DNA of 9,520 nt from NCBI GenBank assembly GCA_013334545.1, contig JAAXXJ010000099.1:1-9520 (forward strand), given 5' to 3'. Numbering within the stretch: the stretch's first letter is position 1; the number at the start of each line of letters is the position of its first letter. Shown here in pieces: positions 1 through 4,869 of the stretch. This DNA comes from Nitrospirota bacterium (GTDB lineage Bacteria > Nitrospirota > UBA9217). Below the pieces are notes generated by a model. It saw nothing but the letters and a program-made list of their open reading frames with translations. It made no database searches and was not told where the DNA came from. A program made the position numbers and the translations under genes.

Positions 1-1
1 C

Positions 2-166
2 ATCGTGCTGATGAGCTTCACCTACAACATCGGGATCGGCATGACGGCCGGGTTCGTGGTGTATCCGCTCATCAAGACGCTGGCGGGCAGGGCGAGAGAA
101 GTGCCGGCTGGGCTGTGGGTCCTGGGCGGGTTGTCGCTTCTGTTCTTCGTGTTTTATCCATACTGA
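2..166 (+). CDS. NCS2-family (AzgA/PbuG-type) purine permease, C-terminal end only
   Basis: The open frame enters from the left edge and ends in TGA, giving the last 54 residues. It reads FTYNIGIGMTAGFVVYPLIK, then a charged loop (AGRARE), then a final hydrophobic helix ending FVFYPY. This pattern of a small-residue-rich helix ending in YPLIK, an R-rich loop and one last helix is typical of the C-terminus of the NCS2 adenine/guanine/hypoxanthine permeases (AzgA/PbuG branch), inner-membrane proton symporters of about 430 residues that import purine bases. Only the end is present, so substrate and intactness cannot be judged. It converges on the reductase gene at 324-1205, with a palindromic repeat between them. 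Confidence 0.7.
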   Translation: MVLMSFTYNIGIGMTAGFVVYPLIKTLAGRAREVPAGLWVLGGLSLLFFVFYPY

Positions 167-189
167 TGCAAATGTATTAAATAATGTAT

Positions 190-268
190 CACTGCGAGGA
201 GCACGGCGACGAAGCAATCTTTCAGGATCAGCGGGATTGCCGCGCTCCCTGCGGTCGCTTGCAATGAC
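190..268. repeat. Imperfect palindromic intergenic repeat (REP/MITE-like)
   Basis: A left arm starting CACTGCGAGGAGC and ending GACGAAGCAATC (190-219) is mirrored by a right arm (235-268) whose reverse complement starts GTCATTGCAAGCGACC and ends GCGGCAATC. The arms flank about 15 bases and would fold into a long imperfect hairpin. The TCATTGCGAG...GAAGCAATCT pattern resembles a dispersed palindrome I recall from intergenic regions of several environmental bacterial genomes. It sits between the convergent permease and reductase genes, where a hairpin could act as a bidirectional transcription end, although neither side carries a strong T-tract. The dispersed nature is from memory, because only one copy lies in this window. 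Confidence 0.6.
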
Positions 269-323
269 TGTGTAGCGCATCCAGTATAATTGCTGGAACT
301 ACGGGAACCTGAGAATTGGCTGT

Positions 324-1205
324 TCATGCCGGTCGCTGGTTCTTCCTGCTGAGCACCTTGTATACCGCGATGAAGTCTTCCGCGGCCATTCCGTCCCGCA
401 TCGCCAAGGCATAGAGCTCCTTTACCGCCTGCATCGCCGGAAGGGCGGCGCCGGTCTCGTAGGCCGTTTCCGACGCGAGGTGCAGGTCTTTGTGCATCCA
501 CTGGAGGGGGAACTCCACGGCATAGTCGGCCTTCTCGATCTTCTGCCGTTTGAAATTGAGAAAGGGCGCCATGACGGGCGATGCCGCGAGAGTGTCGAAC
601 ATGGTCTGCTTCGTTATGCCCAGCGACTCACCGAAGACAAGGGCCTCGGCAAAGGCCACCATGGCCCCGCCCAGCAGGATATTGTTCACCATCTTCATCG
701 CCGACCCCATGCCATGCCCGCCAACGTGATAGACTGCCTTGCCCATGCATTCAAGCAAAGGCTTCACGGATTCAACATCCGCCTTATCGCCCCCGACGAA
801 GAACAGGAGCTGTGCCTGTTCAGCCGGGCCTTTCGAGCCAGCCACCGGCGCATCGAGAAAGCGCACATTTCTGTCTTTCGCCTCGACAGCCATGAGCTTA
901 GAAAAGGAGGGGTTCACGGAGCTGCAGTCGATCCAGAGCGAACTGGGGAGCAGCTTGTCCAGGAAGGAGCGTTTCCCGAGCAGGGCCACTTCGGCCACGG
1001 CATCGGGTTTTGAGAGCATGGTGAACAGGATGTTGACGTGCTTGGCGACCTCTGCGGGTGAGTCGGCCCAGGCCGCGCCGTTCGCCAGGAGCGCCTGCGC
1101 CTTGACCTTGGACCGGTTATAGACCACCAGCTCGTGCCCTTTTTTCCGGAGATTCTCCGCCATGCGGCTGCCCATGATGCCCAACCCGATGAACCCGATC
1201 TTCAT
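324..1205 (-). CDS. NAD(P)-dependent reductase of the 3-hydroxyisobutyrate dehydrogenase / GLYR family
   Basis: A 293-residue cytosolic beta-hydroxyacid dehydrogenase, normal length for the family. The N-terminus carries the Rossmann motif GFIGLGIMGSRMAENL (residues 4-19), followed by YNRS (29-32). An Asn-Arg after the second strand usually goes with NADP(H) preference. The substrate loop is DAPVAGSKGPAE (118-129), and the catalytic lysine is K171 in MKMVNN with N175 behind it. A conserved Lys-Asp pair follows at 239-240. The loop, with GSK rather than SGG, resembles the glyoxylate/succinic-semialdehyde reductase branch (Geobacter GHBDH, GLYR1) more than true 3-hydroxyisobutyrate dehydrogenase, so reduction of small aldehyde acids is the likeliest activity; the exact substrate is open. 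The start at 1205 is chosen because AGGAGG (1212-1217, minus strand) lies 6 bases upstream and the Rossmann strand begins at once; a longer frame to 1250 would run into a repeat. Confidence 0.9.
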   Translation of the reverse strand: MKIGFIGLGIMGSRMAENLRKKGHELVVYNRSKVKAQALLANGAAWADSPAEVAKHVNILFTMLSKPDAVAEVALLGKRSFLDKLLPSSLWIDCSSVNPSFSKLMAVEAKDRNVRFLDAPVAGSKGPAEQAQLLFFVGGDKADVESVKPLLECMGKAVYHVGGHGMGSAMKMVNNILLGGAMVAFAEALVFGESLGITKQTMFDTLAASPVMAPFLNFKRQKIEKADYAVEFPLQWMHKDLHLASETAYETGAALPAMQAVKELYALAMRDGMAAEDFIAVYKVLSRKNQRPA

Positions 1206-1228
1206 GTCGAACCTCCTAAAAATAATCT

Positions 1229-1429
1229 GCCACAGAGGCACAGAGAACACAGAGAGAATCTCGCTGCGATCAATCGTTGATCGATACCGATGATTACCGT
1301 TGTGAAGAACCTTGTTCCCTGTATCTCCGCGACTCGATTGAGTTCTTCAACGTCTATACGGCGGATATCAGAGATCTTCAAACGTTACCCGCTGTCGCTG
1401 GCTTTCTCTGTGCACTCTGTGTCTGTGGC
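1229..1429. repeat. 201-bp non-coding element with terminal inverted repeats (MITE-like)
   Basis: The left end (1229-1257) begins GCCACAGAGGCACAGAG, with three CACAGAG units starting at 1231, 1239 and 1248. The right end (1403-1429), read in reverse complement, gives GCCACAGACACAGAG, then TG, CACAGAG and AAA. The two ends therefore match as inverted repeats with a 2-base indel. Inside are further symmetric pieces: CGATCAA-TCG-TTGATCG (1267-1283) and an imperfect GTTGTGAAGAAC / GTTCTTCAAC pair (1299-1310 and 1342-1351). No credible gene is seen inside and no clear target-site duplication flanks it. It stops 4 bases short of the stop codon of the upstream anchored protein and lies just upstream of the ribosome-binding site of the reductase, so any reductase promoter must be in or beyond it. 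Confidence 0.6.
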
Positions 1430-1433
1430 TGCA

Positions 1434-1871
1434 TTACTTGTTGGTGATCTTTCGCACGCTGCAGGTGAACCCGTTCCCGGAGAAGGCCGCGCCGCTGTCG
1501 TCGAAGTGCCAGAACCAGTCACCCATCTTTGCCGAGTCGTCGATCTTTATCCCGCCGTGGTCTCCCCGCAGGAGATATTTCCGGGGGCCCAGCGAGTGGG
1601 GCGTTCCACCCACGGCGATCGTCATGTCATTGAAATCGATGGCCCACCATCGGTAGGCGGATCGGGCGCGGGGCAGATGAAGGATATAGTACGTGTGGTT
1701 CCTGGCCTTTCGATAGACCTCGGCATCGATGAAGAAATCCTCGTGCTCCCCGTAGATGACCTGCAGCGAGCCGGTCTTAAAGAGCGGCTGTGCGCCGGTG
1801 GCGAGAAAGACCCCCCAGACGATGAGGCACAGGACTGCCGCGATAACGAGTATTTTAGCTCCAAGCGTCAT
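1434..1871 (-). CDS. Hypothetical protein with N-terminal membrane anchor
   Basis: A 145-residue protein I do not recognise. Residues about 5-25 form one hydrophobic helix (AKILVIAAVLCLIVWGVF) with a single lysine before it, suggesting an uncleaved signal anchor with the rest outside the cytoplasm. The cysteine at 15 is not in a good lipobox. The remaining 115 residues are rich in aromatics (YRWWAIDF, DWFWHFDD) and in short beta-like stretches, and look like a small globular beta domain. Only two cysteines are present (15 and 137). No good Shine-Dalgarno sequence precedes the ATG, but no better start is visible. The gap of 114 bases to the upstream GYD gene allows co-transcription with it. 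The downstream end abuts the 1229-1429 repeat element. That this is a real gene rests on its sensible membrane-anchor design and lack of a competing frame. Confidence 0.6.
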   Translation of the reverse strand: MTLGAKILVIAAVLCLIVWGVFLATGAQPLFKTGSLQVIYGEHEDFFIDAEVYRKARNHTYYILHLPRARSAYRWWAIDFNDMTIAVGGTPHSLGPRKYLLRGDHGGIKIDDSAKMGDWFWHFDDSGAAFSGNGFTCSVRKITNK

Positions 1872-1985
1872 GGATGAGGGAGTGGAGAGGAACGTTATGG
1901 AACTCGATTGGCACTCTTCCGGCAGGGAAAAGGACAGCGGGACCCGTCCGGAGGCCCGCCGTCCAGGATCCTGAGCATGGTCCGG

Positions 1986-2270
1986 CTACTTGATCTTCCT
2001 AATAAACTCTTCCACTGAAAGGGCAGGGAGTGTCGTCATCTGCACCGAGCCTCGGGAACCGAGCTCCACGGACATCTTCATCACGGTTTCGTTGTCCGGC
2101 GCTTCGACGATGTTCACAAAATCGTACATGCCGAGAAGGGCGTACTGCTTGTGTACCTTGACGCCCATGGCCTCAATCTCCTTGTTCACCTCGACGATCC
2201 GCTCAGGCCTCTGCTTGATGGTCCGGCGCCCTTCGTCGGTCAGATTGCTCAAAATGATGTAGTACGGCAT
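1986..2270 (-). CDS. GYD domain-containing protein
   Basis: A 94-residue protein with the hallmarks of the GYD family (PF08734). It starts PYYIILSNLTDEGRRTIKQ, has a central LLGMYDFVNIVEAPD (residues 45-59) holding the Gly-x-Tyr-Asp signature, and ends in a segment with VQMTTLPALSVEEF. The family is a small ferredoxin-like alpha/beta barrel of about 90-100 residues, cytosolic and without an established biochemical role. The start at 2270 is preferred over an upstream ATG at 2321 because AAGGAGGA lies about 7 bases before it and because the conserved domain begins there. A possible promoter lies at 2341-2369. It may be transcribed together with the anchored protein downstream. Confidence 0.88.
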   Translation of the reverse strand: MPYYIILSNLTDEGRRTIKQRPERIVEVNKEIEAMGVKVHKQYALLGMYDFVNIVEAPDNETVMKMSVELGSRGSVQMTTLPALSVEEFIRKIK

Positions 2271-2340
2271 GGCAAGTCCTCCTTTTGTTCGGGTCTTTCG
2301 GGGATGTCCCTGAGACTGCATATGCGCAGGGAGTGGTCAA

Positions 2341-2369
2341 AGTATAGCACAAGAGGCGGTTCTTGGCCA
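2341..2369 (-). promoter_or_regulatory. Possible sigma70-type promoter for the GYD gene
   Basis: On the minus strand, TATACT (2341-2346) is preceded by TGGCCA (2364-2369) across a 17-base spacer. The -10 box is near consensus and the -35 box matches four of six positions. Transcription would begin near 2334, giving a leader of about 65 bases that contains the AAGGAGGA ribosome-binding site at its end. The call is by eye. Confidence 0.4.
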
Positions 2370-2424
2370 TGGGAACAGGGGCTGATGGGCCGCGGCTATT
2401 CCCGGCAGGACAATGACCGGGGGC

Positions 2425-2452
2425 TTACAAATTCTCTTTTCCGTGATACAAT
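2425..2452 (+). promoter_or_regulatory. Sigma70-type promoter for the DUF3187 gene
   Basis: TTACAA (2425-2430) and TACAAT (2447-2452) are separated by 16 bases of AT-rich sequence in an otherwise GC-rich region. Transcription would start near 2459 and give a leader of about 43 bases before the ATG at 2502. The leader carries no clear Shine-Dalgarno sequence. Confidence 0.5.
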
Positions 2453-2501
2453 AGGCCGAGTTTTGTCGTGATTACTTCGTAGCGGCCGGCTATCCGTTAT
2501 C

Positions 2502-3467
2502 ATGAAACGATCTCTTTTTATCCTATTCCTGTTCATCGTGGTCCTCATGCAGCCTGCTCCTGCGGGTTCCTTTGACGGCCCGCTCCAGGTGCGGAACCAG
2601 TTCCCCATTTTCCTTCCACTCGACCCCCCCCATCTGGAAAGCGCCGCGGTCCGGGATTCAGCGACGGTCACGCTCACCCATTCCAGCGTGTATGTGATCG
2701 AAACAACATCTGCCTGGACCGTGAACATGGACCTCGAGCTCACGGAGCTCGACATCCGTCTGAAAAAGACCCTGGGTGCGCGGACAGAGCTGGGACTCGA
2801 CATCCCGATGATCCGTCCTACGGCCGGCTTTCTCGACCGCCCCCTGGACAACTTTCATGATGCCCTCGGCACGGGTGATTACGGCAGGAGCGCGCGCCCC
2901 TATAATGAGTTCCTGTACGAAGTCCTGTACCATGGCAAACCGGTCATCATACCAGAGAGCGACAAGGCCGGGATCGGCGATGTCCGCATGACGGTCAAAC
3001 GCGTGGTGAACGATGCGAAGCCCTTAGTGAGCCTTATGGCAAACATCGAGCTTCCCACGGGCGACGCGAAGACCGGATACGGCAATGGAAGCGTGGACGC
3101 GGCATTCGCCGTGCTTGTCGACGTGGACCTGGGGAAGCGGTACCGGGGGTATGGGAACGTCGGTTTGGTGGTTCCCGGGGGCCTGAAGGGCTACCAGACC
3201 ATCGCGATGCGCACCTACGCCTATGCCGGGTTCGGCCTCGAGGCGGCATGGTGGGACCGTTTCAGCGTTATCGTCCAGACCGTGGGCGCGGGCTCTCCCT
3301 ATCCGACGACGGGCATCCGGCAGGTCGACTGGCCGGGGATCCTCCTGACGTTCGGCGGGCGGTATTCGTTCGGTTCAAGCAGCCTCGAGTTCTCGGTGAC
3401 CGAGGACCCGGACACTGCCGGCGCCCCCGATTTCATGTTTAATGTCGCCTACAGGATGTCGCTCTAG
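2502..3467 (+). CDS. DUF3187 family outer-membrane protein
   Basis: A 321-residue exported protein. A classic signal peptide occupies residues 1-21 (MKRS, a long Leu/Phe/Ile core, then APA before GSFDG). The mature part opens with GPLQVRNQFPIFLPLDPPHLESA, the N-terminal signature of DUF3187 (PF11383). Further family-like blocks are LELTELDIRLKK, FHDALGTGDYGRS, the ELPTGDAKTGYGNGS loop, GIRQVDWPGILLTFGGRYS and the TEDPDTAGAPDF end segment. Alternating polar and hydrophobic stretches throughout, and an aromatic-containing final strand, fit an outer-membrane beta barrel. The molecular role of the family is not established. No strong ribosome-binding site is seen, but the signal peptide fixes the start closely. 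It has its own promoter at 2425-2452 and stands apart from the divergent GYD gene. Confidence 0.88.
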   Translation: MKRSLFILFLFIVVLMQPAPAGSFDGPLQVRNQFPIFLPLDPPHLESAAVRDSATVTLTHSSVYVIETTSAWTVNMDLELTELDIRLKKTLGARTELGLDIPMIRPTAGFLDRPLDNFHDALGTGDYGRSARPYNEFLYEVLYHGKPVIIPESDKAGIGDVRMTVKRVVNDAKPLVSLMANIELPTGDAKTGYGNGSVDAAFAVLVDVDLGKRYRGYGNVGLVVPGGLKGYQTIAMRTYAYAGFGLEAAWWDRFSVIVQTVGAGSPYPTTGIRQVDWPGILLTFGGRYSFGSSSLEFSVTEDPDTAGAPDFMFNVAYRMSL

Positions 3468-3500
3468 CGGCCCTGCCGGGAAGGATGCTGCCCCTATCCC

Positions 3501-3529
3501 TTGCGAAGGAGGCCGTGACATGGTATAAC
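3501..3529 (+). promoter_or_regulatory. Sigma70-type promoter for the CooT-family gene
   Basis: TTGCGA (3501-3506) and TATAAC (3524-3529) are separated by 17 bases. The predicted start of transcription near 3536 gives a leader of about 36 bases that includes the AGGAGG ribosome-binding site at 3561-3566. The promoter lies just 34 bases after the DUF3187 stop codon, so the small gene can be expressed on its own. Confidence 0.5.
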
Positions 3530-3571
3530 CAGAGCGGGAGCTGCTCAGCGTGAACGAAAGAGGAGGCAGTT

Positions 3572-3760
3572 GTGTGCGATCTCAAAGCTTACATACGGAA
3601 CAATGACCGGGAAGAGCTGGTCCTGGAATCAGTGAACCTCATCCGTTCCGAGGGGGGAGAGGTCGTCCTCCGGAACCTTTTCGGCGAGGAAAAACGTGTG
3701 CAGGGCGAGGTGCGTGAGGTCTCGCTCACGAAGAACCGGGTCGTACTGGAACGGCGATAG
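3572..3760 (+). CDS. CooT-family nickel-binding protein
   Basis: A 62-residue protein starting with GTG. Position 2 is cysteine (MCDLKAY), the invariant Met-Cys start of the CooT family (PF10133), in which Cys2 binds nickel at the dimer interface. The pattern ELVLESVNLIRSEGGEVVLR then NLFGEEKRVQGEVREVSL is the expected small SH3-like beta barrel of about 60-65 residues. In Rhodospirillum rubrum CooT assists nickel insertion into carbon monoxide dehydrogenase. Here no CODH gene is nearby, so the partner enzyme is unknown and an older description of such proteins as RNA-binding cannot be excluded. The start is well supported: AGGAGG (3561-3566) lies 5 bases before the GTG, and Cys2 falls exactly in place. 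A private promoter precedes it. Confidence 0.85.
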   Translation: MCDLKAYIRNNDREELVLESVNLIRSEGGEVVLRNLFGEEKRVQGEVREVSLTKNRVVLERR

Positions 3761-3767
3761 GAAGCGC

Positions 3768-3793
3768 CGGGAAACACGCTAGCCGGGTTCCCG
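3768..3793 (+). other. Hairpin just after the CooT-family gene
   Basis: CGGGAAAC (3768-3775) pairs with GGTTCCCG (3786-3793) at seven of eight positions around a 10-base loop, starting 8 bases after the CooT-family stop codon. Its place suggests a role at the end of that transcript. No T-tract follows, so it is not a textbook intrinsic terminator. Confidence 0.3.
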
Positions 3794-3877
3794 CAGGCCA
3801 TCGTCGACGATCCCGCGCTCTGCCGATCACATTGTACGTTCTCACATGCATAAAACGGCGTCTTTCCCTTAAACAGC

Positions 3878-3906
3878 TTGACAAACCTAACCACTTGATT
3901 TATAAA
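3878..3906 (+). promoter_or_regulatory. Strong sigma70-type promoter for the LysR gene, with a palindrome over the -10 box
   Basis: A consensus TTGACA (3878-3883) is followed after exactly 17 bases by TATAAA (3901-3906). The -10 box is embedded in the perfect palindrome ATTTATAAAT (3898-3907), a possible operator for autoregulation, which is common among LysR genes. Transcription would begin near 3913, leaving a 48-base leader. Because the promoter lies inside the longest open frame, which begins at 3832, it argues for the internal ATG at 3961 as the true start. Confidence 0.7.
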
Positions 3907-3960
3907 TACCTATCGTCGTCGGAGCACCACCAGCACATCCTGAACCCTCACACCCACTTT

Positions 3961-4869
3961 ATGGAAGACCACAAACTGAGAGTTTTCTGCGCTGTCGCCG
4001 AGACGAAGAGCTTCTCCAAGGCTTCGGAGCTCATCCACCTCACGCAGCCTGCAGTAAGCTTGCAGATCCAAGCCATGGAAGAGCTCTATGAGACCCGCCT
4101 CTTCGACCGTTCCGGAAACACGATCAACCTCACGCCTGCAGGCGAGATCCTGTACAAGCGCGCCAAGGAGATCCTGGCGCTCTATGCCGAGGCCCAGCAG
4201 AACATCAGCGAGATCACCGGCGCCATCAAGGGATCGCTTTCCATCGGCGCCAGCTCCACCATCGGCAACTACCTCCTCCCGCACATCATCGCCGCGTTCA
4301 AGAAGAAGGTGCCCCAGGTGAACATCTCCCTGGTGGTGAGCAACACGAAGACCATCACGGAGAAGCTGAACGCGGGCGAGATCGACATCGCCCTGGTTGA
4401 AGGGGACGTGAGCAAGCAGCGGTTCTCGGTGGAGACGCTGCTTTCCGACGAGCTGGTGGTGATCATGTCGCCTGCCCACCCTTGGGCGGAGCGCAGGAAC
4501 CTCCCGGCCATCGAACTGACCAAGGAGCCGCTCATCCTGCGCGAGGAAGGTTCCGGAACGCGCCAGATCATCCTGAAGCACCTGGAGGAGCACGGCCTCA
4601 AGCTCGATCAGCTCAAGATCACCCTCGTCATGGGCAGCACCGAGGCGATCAAGGGCGCGGTGGAGGAAGGGATCGGCGTGTCCATCATGTCGGGCTGGGC
4701 CGTCCGCAAGTGGCTCAAGCAGGGGCTCCTCAAGGCCGCCACGTTCAAGGACCTCAAGTTCCACCGGAACTTCAGCATCATCTCGCCCAAGCGCAACTAC
4801 AGCACCCACACGGCAAGGGAGTTCCTGAACTTCCTGAAGGTCTTCCCGATCAAATCCCCGCTGTCCTGA
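3961..4869 (+). CDS. LysR-family transcriptional regulator (CysL/CbbR-like)
   Basis: A 302-residue regulator of normal LysR length. The N-terminal winged helix-turn-helix covers residues about 4-62: LRVFCAVAETKSFSKASE, then HLTQPAVSLQIQAMEE as recognition region, then LFDRS and LTPAGE. A linker helix (65-88) leads to the effector-binding domain from about residue 90 (GSLSIGASSTIGNYLLP), with family segments DIALVEG, EEGSGTRQ and GSTEAIKGAVEEGIGVSIMS. The last segment resembles CysL, CbbR and selenium-associated LysR proteins, but the effector and targets cannot be read from sequence. The start is set at 3961 because the HTH begins right after it and a consensus promoter lies upstream inside the longer frame. 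The 5' leader has no visible Shine-Dalgarno sequence. The 3' end overlaps the convergent comEC by 20 bases. Confidence 0.92.
   Translation: MEDHKLRVFCAVAETKSFSKASELIHLTQPAVSLQIQAMEELYETRLFDRSGNTINLTPAGEILYKRAKEILALYAEAQQNISEITGAIKGSLSIGASSTIGNYLLPHIIAAFKKKVPQVNISLVVSNTKTITEKLNAGEIDIALVEGDVSKQRFSVETLLSDELVVIMSPAHPWAERRNLPAIELTKEPLILREEGSGTRQIILKHLEEHGLKLDQLKITLVMGSTEAIKGAVEEGIGVSIMSGWAVRKWLKQGLLKAATFKDLKFHRNFSIISPKRNYSTHTAREFLNFLKVFPIKSPLS

Noticed and set aside
480..1013. Open frame of 177 codons on the plus strand inside the reductase gene
   Set aside because: The opposite strand carries every motif of the reductase; this frame has no recognisable domain or ribosome-binding site.
1964..1973. 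Perfect 10-base palindrome CAGGATCCTG between the GYD gene and the anchored-protein gene
   Set aside because: It is short, isolated and without a loop or T-tract, and contains a common restriction-type hexamer; chance is sufficient.
2311..2330. GCATATGC palindrome in the GYD leader as an operator
   Set aside because: Eight bases of self-complementarity with no second half-site or known motif; too weak to call.
3506..3529. A minimal open frame (ATG GTA TAA at 3519-3527) preceded by AAGGAGG, possibly an attenuator-type leader
   Set aside because: It lies within the predicted -35 to -10 region of the CooT-family promoter and so would not be transcribed from it. The match is probably chance.
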